Below, one piece after another: positions 18,860 to 29,339 of a stretch of 64,000 nucleotides of DNA. A program made the translations under genes and the position numbers. The stretch spans positions 2,009,501-2,073,500 of the forward strand of contig NZ_CP031395.1 of the NCBI RefSeq assembly GCF_004328645.1, in the 5' to 3' direction. The notes beneath the pieces were generated by a model. That model was given only the letters and a program-made list of their open reading frames with translations, did not search any database and had not been told where the DNA came from. The stretch comes from Hylemonella gracilis (GTDB taxonomy: Bacteria > Pseudomonadota > Gammaproteobacteria > Burkholderiales > Burkholderiaceae_C). How positions within the stretch are numbered: the stretch's first letter is position 1; each line of letters starts with the position of its first letter.

Positions 18860-21800
18860 AGGCCCCCACGCTGCGCCGTTGCACGGGTCGCTGCCTCCCG
18901 AGGGGGCTGGGCCGCCATGGGAGCGGCCCGGCGGCGGTGCGCCCATCCCGCAACAACAAGCCGCTTATGAACACAACGGCCGTCTGGTCAGCCGCGAGGC
19001 GTTTTACGCCATCGCCTGCGATCCAAGGCGGCACGTGGCCGTGGAAGCCTGCGCGGGCGCGGGCAAGACCTGGATGCTGGTCTCGCGCATCCTGCGCGCG
19101 CTGCTGGGCGAACGCGGTGACGACGGTGCCCAGGCGCATGAGATCCTGGCCATTACCTTCACCAAGAAGGCCGCGGGTGAAATGCGCCAGCGCCTCATGG
19201 AGTGGCTGGCTGAATTCGCGCGGGGCGAGGACGCCAAGTTGCGCGACGAACTGCGCGCGCGTGGTGTCGACGCGGCGCACGTGGACGCACTCATCGCGCC
19301 CCTGCGGGGCTTGCACCTGCGTCTGCTGCGACAGGGGCGCGGCGTGCAGATTCGCACCTTCCACAGTTGGTTTGCGGCGCTGCTGCGCAATGCGCCGCTG
19401 GCCGTGCTGGAGGAACTGGGGCTGCCTGCCGCCTATGAGCTGCTGGAAAGCGACGACGAGGCGAAAGCCCAAGTCTGGCGCCCGTTCCATGCGCGGCTCT
19501 TGCGCGAGCATGAGCAGGGAGGCACGGCCTTGGCGGATTACCAGGCCGTGGTGGCGCGGCATGGCCGTAGCCAGACCGAGAAGGCCCTGGACGCCGCGCT
19601 GGACAAGCGCGTGGAATTCACGCTGGCCGACGCGGCAGGCACCATCGAAACCTCGGTGCCACGCTTTGACGCCATGTTTCCCCTGTTCAGTGGCCTGACT
19701 GCACCTTCGCACTCTCTGGCCGGTGAAGCCGCCGCCGCGCGTTGGCTGGCCTGGAGTCAGGCTCTGGGGCAGGAAAAGAACAAGACGCCGCAAAGCGCCG
19801 CGCGGTCCATCGAGCAGGCTTTCTCCGAATCGGCGGATGGGGACGAACGCCTGGTCGCATTGCGCAAGGCCTTGTTCGTGGCCGACGAAGACCGGCTCAC
19901 GCAAAACCTCAAGAAATACCCGGTGGCGCAGCAGGCCGAAGCCGAATTGCAACCCTTGTTGCAAGCCCAGCGGCAGCACGAGGCGTGGGTGCATCAACAA
20001 CGCATGACGCGGCTGGCGCGCATCCTGCTGGAGGAATACGCCGCCTTGAAACGCCAGCGTGGCTGGGTGGACATGAGCGACGTGGAGCGTGCCGCCCTGC
20101 ATCTGCTGGAGCGCTCCGAGCTCAGCGCCTGGCTGCAACAACGCCTGGACGCACGCACGCGTCACCTGCTCATCGATGAGTTCCAGGACACCAACCCGCT
20201 GCAGTGGCAGGCCCTGCATGCATGGTTGTCCGCCTATGCCGGCGTGGGAGGCGGGATGACGAGCGGTGATGGCGCGCCACGCCTGTTCATCGTCGGGGAT
20301 CCCAAGCAGAGCATCTACCGCTTTCGTCGTGCCGAGCCACAGATCTTCCGGGCCGCGCAGGGCTTCGTGCAGGCTCTGGGCGGCGACCTGCTGGCCTGCG
20401 ACCACACGCGCCGCAACGCGCCTGCGGTGCTGGCGCGGGTCAACGCCGTGCTGTGCGAGGCGCAGACCTTGGGCGAGTACGAGGGGTTTCGTTCGCACAC
20501 CACGGAATCCGTGCAGGTGGGCGAGGCATCGGTCCTGCCCCTGATCGAACGCCAACCCAGAGAGCGGAAGGAGGCCATCGCGGTCTGGCGCGACAGCCTG
20601 CTTGCACCGCGCGTCACGTCGGAGGACTCCTTGCGCGCGCGCGAGTGCCGTCAGGCCGCTGATTGGATCGCCGGGCAGATCCGGGCCGGTCTGCCCCCGG
20701 GGACGTCATGGTGCTGGCGCGCAAGCGCGATCGCCTGGTGGCGATGCAAGCCGAATTGCTGGCCCTGGGCGTACCCGCCACCCAACCGGAGCAGGGCGAT
20801 CTGGGCGCCGCGCCCGAGGTGCAGGACTTGATCGCCTTGCTCGATGTGCTGGTGTCGACCGGGCACGATCTGTCGCTCGCGCGGGTTTTGCGTTCACCCT
20901 TGTTCGGGCCCGGCGCCGGGCTGGACGACGCCGCGCTGCTGGAGATCGCGGCGCGCCAGCGTGGTGGCAGGCAGGCCTGGTTCGATCTGCTGCAGACGAC
21001 TCCGGCCACTGCCTGGACCCATGCGGGCCTGGGTGATGTGGGGCCGTGCCTTCGTCGCTGGCAGCATTGGGTGCGCACCTTGCCTCCCCACGACGCGCTG
21101 GACGCGATCTATGCCGATGGCGACGTGGTGGCGCGCTGCATGGCGGCCGCGCCCCCGCATCTGCGCGCGCGCGTCCAGACCCATCTGCGGGCGTTGCTGG
21201 AGGCCGCCTTGCAATTCGACGGCGGGCGTTATGCCACGCCCTATGCCCTGGTCCGTGCCGTGCGCGCCGGCAAGCTGCCCGCGCCCGCGCAACCCATGCC
21301 CGAGGGAGGCGCCGTGCGCCTGTTGACCGTGCATGGCGCCAAGGGGCTGGAAGCCGAGAAGGTGCTCATCCTCGACACCGACACGCCGCCACAGCGTGCC
21401 CAGACCATGAGCGTGTTGCTGGACTGGCCCGGCGAGGCGTCGGCACCCCGCAGCTTCGTCTTCCTCGCCAGCGAGAAGGAAGAACGTTTGCCGCCCAGCG
21501 CGCGCGAGGTCTATGCGCGTGAGCAGGGCGCGCGCGCGCGCGAGGAACTGAACATGCTCTACGTCGCGCTCACGCGCGCGCGGGCGCAGCTGGTCTTCTC
21601 CGCCGTGCAACCTCACCAGCAGAACCCGGAAGGCAGAAGCTGGTGGCAACGTCTGTCCCCGGTCTGTGCTCGGTTGGAGCCGGAGGCCATCCAGGCGCCG
21701 TCCGAGGGTGGAGATGAACGCGGTGGCACCGGCCGCGGAGTGTCCGCCGCCCAAATCGGGTTGTCCGACATCGTGCTGCAAGTCCTGCCCGAGGTCTGGT

Positions 21801-22300
21801 TCGACCCGGTGCCGGTGTCCGCGCCACAGGCGCCGGAGGACACCCTGGCGGCCCGGCTCGGCTCGGCCATGCACCGTTTGCTGGAATGGGCCGCGCTGGA
21901 TGCACCGGATTTCAGCGCCGCTCAGATGGAGCGTGCCGGCGCCGAGCAGGGGCTGGCGCCCTCGCAGACGGGGCAGGCCGTTACCAGGGCGCAACGCATC
22001 CTGCAAGGGGAGGGGGCCTGGGCCTGGCGCAGCACCGATGTGGCCTGGTGGGCCAACGAGGTGCCGGTCATGATCGACGGCCAGGTCCGCCGCATCGATC
22101 GCCTGCTGCGCCATCGAGATGGCACCTGGTGGGTGCTGGACTACAAGTCCGCGAGCTATGCACAGGCCGCAGCGGTGACGCGAGAGCAGATGCTGGCGCA
22201 GCTGCGCGCTTACGGCGATGCCGTGCGCTTGGCATGTCCCGGACAGGCAGTGCGCATCGCATTCCTCGACGCGCAAGGCCGGGTAGACGTCGTGGAATGA
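18852..22300 (+). pseudogene. AddA-like UvrD-family helicase/nuclease with a frameshift
   Basis: Two open frames together make one RecB/AddA-type helicase. The first shows Walker A EACAGAGKTWML, motif Ia AITFTKKAAGEMR, motif II LIDEFQDTNPLQW and motif III VGDPKQSIYRFRR. The second carries LTVHGAKGLEAEKV, LNMLYVALTRAR and nuclease-like GSAMHRLLEWA and DYKSASYAQ. The frame changes near 20692-20703 in CCCCCGGGG: frame one reads GTSWCWR and later ends at 20831, while one more G would give GDVMVLARKRD. The repaired product would be about 1149 residues. The start ATG 18852 overlaps the nuclease stop, but the first 34 codons lie in repeat-like DNA. Either a real lesion or a base-call error. Confidence 0.8.
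18860..18955. repeat. GC-rich palindromic repeat-like element inside the start of the helicase gene
   Basis: The stretch carries nested inverted repeats (ctcccgaggggg-type and gcggcccggcggcg-type arms) and resembles the dispersed intergenic elements of Comamonadaceae, including the one at 6718-6810. Conserved helicase sequence starts only after it (YEHNGRLVSREAFYAIA). If the start at 18852 is used, the element is translated as a Gly/Pro-rich leader. Confidence 0.4.
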
Positions 22301-22384
22301 GGCAAGGCAACCTGCATTGCCCAGGGACGTGGATGCCGCTTGTGCGTGTCAAGGTCTGAACGAACAGGATGAGGATGAAGAACC

Positions 22385-23989
22385 ATGGATGTTTCCGGAT
22401 CGGTATCGTCGCAGCGTCGCGCCTTGATCAGTGCTTTTGCCACCCTGTCCGGTCTGGCGATGCTCTCCGCGCATGTTGGAGCGCGGGCGATCGGGGCGGG
22501 CCCGCGCTTGGTCAACGACCCCTTTGCCGCTGGCATCGCCAGCGGTTCGCCCTCGCCGGACGGTTTCGTCTTGTGGACGCGCTTGCTGGCCCCCGAGCTC
22601 TTGAATGCGGGGCCGGTGCCGGTGCGCTGGGAAGTGTTCGATGAAGGCGTCGGCCACCGCGTGATCGCAAGTGGTGAGAGCTGGGCTGAGCCTGCGCTGG
22701 GGCATGCTGTGCACGTCGAGGTGACAGGTCTGCGTTCCGACACTTGGTATGGCTACCGCTTCATGGCGGGCGAGGCCGTGAGCGCATCGGGTCGCGCACG
22801 TACCTTGCCGGCGTCCGGCGCCACCGTGGATCGACTTCGCCTGGCGTTGGCGTCCTGCCAGCGCTGGGAGTCCGGCCACTACGCGGCATACCGGCACATG
22901 CGAGTGGATTCTCCCGACATGGTGGTGTTCGTCGGTGATTACATCTATGAAAGAGCGGGTGCGTCGGCAGGGCGAGGCGAGGCGCGTCACCATGACTTGC
23001 CGCAAGCGCGCACCCTGGAAAGTTACCGCGCGCGTTATGCCCTGTACAAGAGCGATCCGGACTTGCAGGCCATGCACGCGGCCTGCCCGTGGCTGGTGAC
23101 CTGGGACGATCACGAGCTGGAGAACAACCATGGTGGCACCTGGTCCATCACGGACACGCCGGACTTCGCAGCGCGGCGGGTGGCGTCCTACCAGGCGTAT
23201 TACGAGCACATGCCTCTGCGCGCCGCCACCATGCTGGCCGGACTGCAGGGTCTGCAGACGGGCGCGGGCGGACTGCGCATCCATCAGCATTACGACCATG
23301 GCCGATTGGCGCGGCTCTATTTGCTGGACAACCGCCAGTACCGCGACCGACCCTTGTGCGGCAAAGCCCCGAAAGCGGCCGAGGCCCGGGTCTGCCTGGG
23401 GCAAGAACCCACGCCGCGGCGATCCATGCTGGGGCGCGCGCAGGAGCAATGGCTGGAAGGCGCTTTGCGGGATGCGCATGGCGCTGGAACGGCCTGGAAC
23501 CTGATCGCGCAGCAGACGCGTTTCACGCCCGCCAACTATGGGCATGGTCTGGGCGTTTCCGCGGGCACCGATGGTTGGGATGGTTACCCTGGCGCGCGGC
23601 AGGCCCTGATCGACACCCTGGTCGCGAGCGCGGCACGCAACCCGGTCCTTCTGGGGGGCGACATCCACAAGAACTGGGTGGCCCAGGTGCACCAGAATCC
23701 CTATTCCATTGCTTCCCCCGTGGTCGCCACCGAGTACTGCGGCACCAGCATCTCTTCTGGCGCCACCGCCGCGTCGGCACCGGCGGACGCAAAGGCGCGG
23801 CAGGGAAACCCGCATTGCCTCTTCGTCCACTCCCGCAAGCGGGGGTATGGCCTGATCGATCTGTCGCCTGAACGCATGGTGGTGACCTTGCGAGGCTTGG
23901 AGGACGTCACGCGCGCCGATTCCGGCATCGACACCTTGGCCACCTTCGTGACGGAGGCCGGGCGCCCCGGCGTGCGGTCGCTGTCCTGA
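22385..23989 (+). CDS. phoD: PhoD-like alkaline phosphatase/phosphodiesterase
   Basis: An exported phosphatase of the PhoD family that releases phosphate from mono- and diesters. The 534-residue product starts with SSQRRALISAFATLSG, a probable Tat signal. Next is the family N-terminal domain (NDPFAAGIASGSPSPDGFVLWTRL). The metallophosphatase core has ALASCQRWESGHYAAY, VFVGDYIYE, TWDDHELENNHGG and LLGGDIHKNW, which supply metal ligands Asp, Asn and His. It starts 84 bases after the helicase gene. No convincing Pho box was found just upstream. Functionally it fits with phoX and the pst-pho operon. Confidence 0.9.
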   Translation: MDVSGSVSSQRRALISAFATLSGLAMLSAHVGARAIGAGPRLVNDPFAAGIASGSPSPDGFVLWTRLLAPELLNAGPVPVRWEVFDEGVGHRVIASGESWAEPALGHAVHVEVTGLRSDTWYGYRFMAGEAVSASGRARTLPASGATVDRLRLALASCQRWESGHYAAYRHMRVDSPDMVVFVGDYIYERAGASAGRGEARHHDLPQARTLESYRARYALYKSDPDLQAMHAACPWLVTWDDHELENNHGGTWSITDTPDFAARRVASYQAYYEHMPLRAATMLAGLQGLQTGAGGLRIHQHYDHGRLARLYLLDNRQYRDRPLCGKAPKAAEARVCLGQEPTPRRSMLGRAQEQWLEGALRDAHGAGTAWNLIAQQTRFTPANYGHGLGVSAGTDGWDGYPGARQALIDTLVASAARNPVLLGGDIHKNWVAQVHQNPYSIASPVVATEYCGTSISSGATAASAPADAKARQGNPHCLFVHSRKRGYGLIDLSPERMVVTLRGLEDVTRADSGIDTLATFVTEAGRPGVRSLS

Positions 23990-24159
23990 AATTGAGGGCC
24001 CCGAACCTTCCCAGGTCGGGATGCCATCAAGCCACAATATTTGCTGTCTAGAATCCGCAACCGGGCGTGCAACGTCGTCCGCAGATATTCCATGCGGGCG
24101 CCCCGCTGCCCACCATTTTTACCAGTCGCCCTTGCGAGCGACCATCGATTGGATCCATC

Positions 24160-25329
24160 TTGAAGATTGCCATTGCCGGGACTGGCTACGTCGGCCTGTC
24201 CAACGCCGTTTTGCTGGCCCAGCAGCATGAAGTGACCGCCCTCGACATCGACCCGGCCAAGGTCAACTTGATCAACGATCGGCACTCACCGATCGAAGAC
24301 AAGGAGATCGAGGCGTACCTCGCCAGCAAGCCCTTGAAGTTGCGCGCCACGCTGGACAAACACGAGGCTTATGGGCAGGCGGAATTCGTTGTCATCGCGA
24401 CGCCCACCGATTACGACCCCGATACCAATTACTTCAACACCCGCTCGGTCGAGGCGGTGGCGCGCGATGTGATGGCCATCAACCCGCGTGCGGTGATGGT
24501 CATCAAGTCCACCATCCCGGTCGGTTACACCGAGCAGCTCAAGCGCACGCTCGGGTCCGACAACATCATCTTCTCGCCCGAGTTCCTGCGCGAGGGCAAG
24601 GCGTTGTACGACAACCTGCACCCCAGCCGGATCGTGGTCGGTGAGCGTTCGACGCGAGGCCAGGTCTTCGCGGACCTGTTGCGCCTCGCGTCGCTCAAGC
24701 CGGATGCCGAGGTGCTGCTGACCGACAACACCGAGGCCGAGGCGATCAAGCTGTTTGCCAACACCTTTCTGGCGATGCGGGTGGCCTTCTTCAACGAGCT
24801 GGACACCTACGCCGCCGTGCATGGTCTGGACACGCGCCAGATCATCCAGGGCGTGGGGCTGGACCCGCGCATTGGCAATCACTACAACAATCCCAGCTTT
24901 GGTTATGGTGGGTATTGCCTGCCCAAGGACACCAAGCAATTGCTGGCCAATTACAAGGACGTGCCGCAGAGCCTGATCCGTGCCATCGTGGACGCCAACA
25001 CCACGCGCAAGGATTTCGTGGCCGAGGACATCCTGCGCCGGGGGCCGAAGGTGGTGGGCATCCATCGCCTGATCATGAAGGCTGGCAGCGACAACTTCCG
25101 CGCCAGCAGCATCCAGGGCGTGATGAAGCGACTCAAGGCCAAGGGTGTTGACGTGGTGGTCTACGAGCCCGTGCTGAAGGAAGACAGTTTCTTCGGTTCA
25201 CGCGTTGTCCGTGACCTGGCCGAATTCAAGCAGATCGCCGACGTGATCGTCGCGAACCGCCGCGTGGCCGAGCTGGATGACGTGGGGGACAAGGTCTACA
25301 CCCGCGATCTCTTTGGCGGTGACGCCTGA
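24160..25329 (+). CDS. ugd: UDP-glucose 6-dehydrogenase family nucleotide-sugar dehydrogenase
   Basis: Oxidises a UDP-sugar (most likely UDP-glucose to UDP-glucuronate) with NAD+ for capsule or LPS precursors. The N-terminal Rossmann motif is [18 protein letters not shown], starting at a TTG at 24160, giving 389 residues as for the short Ugd type; an open frame continues upstream to 24067 without conservation. Other marks: [25 protein letters not shown] and the catalytic Cys in [15 protein letters not shown]. It is followed 61 bases later by kdsA. The ribosome site for the TTG is weak, so the exact start is uncertain. Confidence 0.88.
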   Translation: MKIAIAGTGYVGLSNAVLLAQQHEVTALDIDPAKVNLINDRHSPIEDKEIEAYLASKPLKLRATLDKHEAYGQAEFVVIATPTDYDPDTNYFNTRSVEAVARDVMAINPRAVMVIKSTIPVGYTEQLKRTLGSDNIIFSPEFLREGKALYDNLHPSRIVVGERSTRGQVFADLLRLASLKPDAEVLLTDNTEAEAIKLFANTFLAMRVAFFNELDTYAAVHGLDTRQIIQGVGLDPRIGNHYNNPSFGYGGYCLPKDTKQLLANYKDVPQSLIRAIVDANTTRKDFVAEDILRRGPKVVGIHRLIMKAGSDNFRASSIQGVMKRLKAKGVDVVVYEPVLKEDSFFGSRVVRDLAEFKQIADVIVANRRVAELDDVGDKVYTRDLFGGDA

Positions 25330-25354
25330 GCTTGGCCCCGGGCGCGGACCGTAA

Positions 25355-26236
<882 letters not shown>

Positions 26237-26241
26237 GAGAT

Positions 26242-26259
26242 CACGTCGCGATCGACGTG
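26242..26259 (+). repeat. short hairpin after kdsA
   Basis: Perfect arms CACGTCG and CGACGTG around a 4-base loop, 5 bases after the kdsA stop. No T tract follows, so it may be an mRNA 3'-end structure or a protein-binding palindrome rather than a terminator. Confidence 0.35.
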
Positions 26260-26390
26260 GCTTGGTGTGGGGCGGCGCCCAGGTCGAGGGCGCCGGGTGC
26301 TCTGCGGCGTGGCGTGGTGCGCTCGCAATGAGGCACAGGCCTGGGCATGGCAGGTTCTGTATGGCGTGATATTTATCAACAAGGTGCGGC

Positions 26391-27080
26391 ATGCTCAAGC
26401 TCTACATCGGCAACAAGAACTATTCCTCCTGGTCCATGCGGCCCTGGGTGCTGCTGCGGCAGGCGGGCATTCCTTTCGAGGAAGTCAAGGTTCGCTTTGA
26501 TTCCTTCGAGTCGGACTCCGACTTCAAGCAGGTCATTGGCCGCATCAATCCGGTCGGCAAGGTGCCGGTGCTGACCGATGATGGGCTGGTCATCTGGGAC
26601 ACTTTGGCCATTGCCGAATATCTGGCCGAATCTTTCCCCGAGCACAAGCTCTGGCCGCAAGAGCGGGCGCGTCGTGCCCGCGCACGCAGCGTCTGTGCCG
26701 AGATGCATGCCGGTTTCATGGCCTTGCGCGGCCACTGCAGCATGAACATTGAGGCCGATCTGTCCGAGGCGGGCGCGCGCATCTGGCACGAACAGCCCGC
26801 GGTGCGCGCGGATGTGGCTCGGATCACGCAGATGTGGCGCGAATTGCTGCGCGAGAGCGGTCGGCAGGAGATGCTCTTCGGCGACTTCTCGATCGCCGAC
26901 GCGTACTTCGCGCCGGTCTGCACCCGCCTGAAGACCTATGCCTTGCCGGTGCCCGAAGACATCGCGGACTACATTGCGCGTGTCCATGCCCAGCCGGGAG
27001 TGCGGGCATGGGTCGCGGATGCGCTGGCGGAGCGGGATTTCATCCCGTTCGAGGAGCCTTACCGGCAAGTCCCGGCCTGA
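26391..27080 (+). CDS. glutathione S-transferase family protein
   Basis: A cytoplasmic 229-residue two-domain GST. The N-terminal thioredoxin-like domain reads LKLYIGNKNYSSWSMRPWV, with the Ser/Tyr cluster that usually activates glutathione, and NPVGKVPVLTDDG with the cis-proline. The loop that reads ESxA in most GSTs is here WDTLAIAEYL. The helical C-terminal domain contains FGDFSIADAYFAPV with the conserved Asp. Substrate unknown. An ATG at 26391 with AAGGTG upstream is chosen. It faces the winged-helix gene on the other strand with a 42-base gap. Confidence 0.88.
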   Translation: MLKLYIGNKNYSSWSMRPWVLLRQAGIPFEEVKVRFDSFESDSDFKQVIGRINPVGKVPVLTDDGLVIWDTLAIAEYLAESFPEHKLWPQERARRARARSVCAEMHAGFMALRGHCSMNIEADLSEAGARIWHEQPAVRADVARITQMWRELLRESGRQEMLFGDFSIADAYFAPVCTRLKTYALPVPEDIADYIARVHAQPGVRAWVADALAERDFIPFEEPYRQVPA

Positions 27081-27122
27081 CGCCAGGCGGGCGGGCGCTG
27101 GGCCGGGCCGATGCGGCAGCCC

Positions 27123-27491
27123 TCAGCGTGGTTTGCGCGCCTGGCTGGCGCCCCACTTGGGTGCGTAGGCCGTTACTTCGCCGAGACGGCGCGTCAGTTC
27201 GATACCAGTCGCGGTGAGCAGGTAGCCTTCGTTGTCGTGATGCAGCAGCCCGCTGGCCCGCAGTTCCTTTAGCCGCGTGTTCAGTGTGTTCGGCGTGATG
27301 CCCCCCACGCTGTCCTGCAGCAGGCGGAAGGTCTGGGCATGGCCGTCGCGCAAGGCCCAGAGCACGCGCATCGCGTAACGGGATTCGAGCAGAGCCAGCA
27401 GCTGGCTCATGGCGGCGCTTTCCTTCGCGCCCACGTCCCTGGCGCCGAACTTGCCGCCGGCACCGAGGGTGTTTTTTGCTGTGCCGGTCAT
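27123..27491 (-). CDS. small winged-helix (HxlR-like) transcriptional regulator
   Basis: A 122-residue DNA-binding protein from the ATG at 27491. The core LLALLESRYAMRVLWALRDG followed by GGITPNTLNTRLKELRASGLL is a winged helix like HxlR proteins, but the N-terminal Cys that many HxlR redox sensors have is absent. The frame is open to about 27587 upstream with no conserved content. It stands alone after the MarR gene (163-base gap), so its target could be the GST or the upstream operon. Target not identifiable from sequence. Confidence 0.7.
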   Translation of the reverse strand: MTGTAKNTLGAGGKFGARDVGAKESAAMSQLLALLESRYAMRVLWALRDGHAQTFRLLQDSVGGITPNTLNTRLKELRASGLLHHDNEGYLLTATGIELTRRLGEVTAYAPKWGASQARKPR

Positions 27492-27654
27492 GGGGAAAGC
27501 TGCGCGGGGAAACGGCCATGGCCGTGGCCGAGGCAGTGCAAAGGGACGCGCAATATAGCGCAGTTTCCCGCGTGCTACAACATTCATAGCTGACAGAAGT
27601 TGGCAAGCGTGCGAAAAGCACGGCGCGCGCCGATTTGCGCCGTCGGCCCCGGGT

Positions 27655-28200
27655 TCAGAGGTAGATTTTTTCCAGCAGGCGCAATAGCGCGCGGCGTTCC
27701 GCCGTGCTCAGGCGCGCGGTGACCTGGGCATCGTTCTGGCTGGCCGCGCGTTCGGCCTTGCGCACGAGCGCGCGACCGGCGACGGTGAGGTGCAGACCCA
27801 TGGCGCGACCATCGTGGGGATGCGGGCGGCGTTCGATGAGGCCGCGCTTCTTCTCGTGTTGCTGCAGCATGCCCACCAGGTTCGGCGGCTGGATGCCAAG
27901 CGCGCCACAGAGCTGACGCGACGTGATGCCGGGGTTGTGGTGGATCAGCGAGAGCACGGAGAACTCGACCGGGCGGAGTTCATAGGCCGCCATGCGCGGC
28001 AGGAAACTGGCGATGGCCGCGAGCGAGACGCGTCGCGCGCCATAGCCAATCAGGGTTTGCAGGAAGCTGGCATCGACCTGGTCAATCGCCGGCTCAGGCG
28101 CCGCCTCGTCCTCGCGTTGCTTGGCGACGGGCGCAGTCTTGCGCGCGGCGGAGCGGGCAGGACGGCGGATTGCTGGCGACGAGGGGGGAGAGGAAGACAT
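27655..28200 (-). CDS. MarR-family transcriptional regulator of the hydroxycinnamate operon
   Basis: A 181-residue MarR protein with a low-complexity basic, Ala/Pro-rich leader of about 40 residues. The winged helix follows: LRPVEFSVLSLIHHNPGITSRQ, LGIQPPNLVGMLQQHE and RPHPHDGRAMGLHLT. MarR proteins such as CouR and FerR repress hydroxycinnamate genes and are released by the CoA thioester of the substrate. As the last gene of the operon containing feruloyl-CoA synthase, the same role is likely here. Start: ATG 28200; a TTG immediately before is in frame. Confidence 0.85.
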   Translation of the reverse strand: MSSSPPSSPAIRRPARSAARKTAPVAKQREDEAAPEPAIDQVDASFLQTLIGYGARRVSLAAIASFLPRMAAYELRPVEFSVLSLIHHNPGITSRQLCGALGIQPPNLVGMLQQHEKKRGLIERRPHPHDGRAMGLHLTVAGRALVRKAERAASQNDAQVTARLSTAERRALLRLLEKIYL

Positions 28201-28266
28201 CAAGGCGCGGTGAATGAAAATCGCCCCGGCGGGCGCGCGGCGCAGCCGGGGCGTAAACCGTCAAGA

Positions 28267-29253
28267 TCAGGATTCTGCGGTGAAGCCGACCTTCTTGACC
28301 AGCGGAGCCCAACGCTTGAACTCCGATTCCAGCGAGGCACGCATGGCCTGGGGCGTGCTGCCCGCCGTCACCAGGCCGATGGCAGCCAGACCGTCGATCA
28401 CGGCCTTGTCCTTCAACGCGGCCTGGATGGCCGCGTTCGCTGTATTGATGACGCTCGTGGGTGTCTTGGCCGGCGCAAAGAAGCCAAACCATTCCTCGGC
28501 AACGATCTCTGGATAGCCCAGTTCGGCGAAGGTGGGCGCATCGGGTTCGGCGACGCGCTTGGGCGCCGAGACGGCCAGGATGCGCAGCCGGCCGCTCTTG
28601 GCGTGGGCCAGCGAATCACCCGTGGGCGTGACGCAAGCGGCGATCTGCCCGCCCACCGTGTCATTCACGGCTGGCAGGGAGCCGCGGAAGGGCACGTGCT
28701 GGAAGGTGATGCCGGCGTTGACGCCGAACAGCGAACCGACAAAGTGCGGCATGGAACCCGCGCCGGGCGAGCCGAAGCTGGACTTTTCGGGGTTGGCCTT
28801 GGCCCAGGCCACGAAATCCTTGAGTGTCTTGACACTGTCGGGCACCATGGGGCCGACGGCCAGCGCGAAGATCATCTGCGCGCCGATGGAGATGGGTGCG
28901 AAATCCGCCATCGTGTAGTTCATCTTGGTGTACACGTGCGGGTAGATCGTGAGCGCCGAGGCTTGCGCCAGCGTGAGCACGGAACCATCGGCGGGCGAAC
29001 TTTTCAGAGTTTCCAGCACGATGCGGCCGCCCGCGCCGGGCTTGTTCTCCACCACGGCATTGGTCTGGGCGTAGGGCGTGCCGCCCAGCTTGTCGGCCAC
29101 GCGGCGAGCCAGGCTGTCGCCCGCGCTGCCGGCGGGGAAGCCGTAATAGATCTTGGGCTGGGCCACCTGCGCGAACGCGGGCAGCGATTGCAGGGCCGCC
29201 AGCGCGGCGCCGCCGCCCAGGGCCAGATTGAAATGACGTCGATTCAGGTTCAT
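28267..29253 (-). CDS. Bug-type (TctC) tripartite tricarboxylate transporter binding protein
   Basis: A periplasmic receptor of 328 residues with a Tat-like or Sec signal (NRRHFNLALGGGAALAALQS, cleavage after AFA). Typical Bug features are PKIYYGFPAGSAGDSLAR at the ligand site and VVENKPGAGGRIVLE. No TctA/TctB membrane genes accompany it. Position inside the hydroxycinnamate operon suggests binding of an aromatic or phenylpropenoid acid, which is an inference from context. It is preceded by the SDR gene with an 86-base gap. Confidence 0.85.
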   Translation of the reverse strand: MNLNRRHFNLALGGGAALAALQSLPAFAQVAQPKIYYGFPAGSAGDSLARRVADKLGGTPYAQTNAVVENKPGAGGRIVLETLKSSPADGSVLTLAQASALTIYPHVYTKMNYTMADFAPISIGAQMIFALAVGPMVPDSVKTLKDFVAWAKANPEKSSFGSPGAGSMPHFVGSLFGVNAGITFQHVPFRGSLPAVNDTVGGQIAACVTPTGDSLAHAKSGRLRILAVSAPKRVAEPDAPTFAELGYPEIVAEEWFGFFAPAKTPTSVINTANAAIQAALKDKAVIDGLAAIGLVTAGSTPQAMRASLESEFKRWAPLVKKVGFTAES

Positions 29254-29339
29254 GGTTTGTCTCCTAGTGTGAAGTTATCGAGGGGCGGAAAAAGCTTCCG
29301 ACGCCGGGCAGCTGGTGCTGCCCGTGCCCCGGGTCGGTT

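Noticed and set aside
16652..18946. A 764-codon open frame on the minus strand inside the AddB-like gene
   Set aside because: Same reason: antisense shadow, no recognisable motif, and the plus strand carries clear AddB nuclease and cysteine motifs.
22341..22365. A TGTCA core upstream of phoD as a possible Pho box
   Set aside because: No second half site at 11-base spacing on either side.
23998..24020. Hairpin with a bulge after phoD
   Set aside because: Stem is interrupted, no T run; could form by chance at this GC content.
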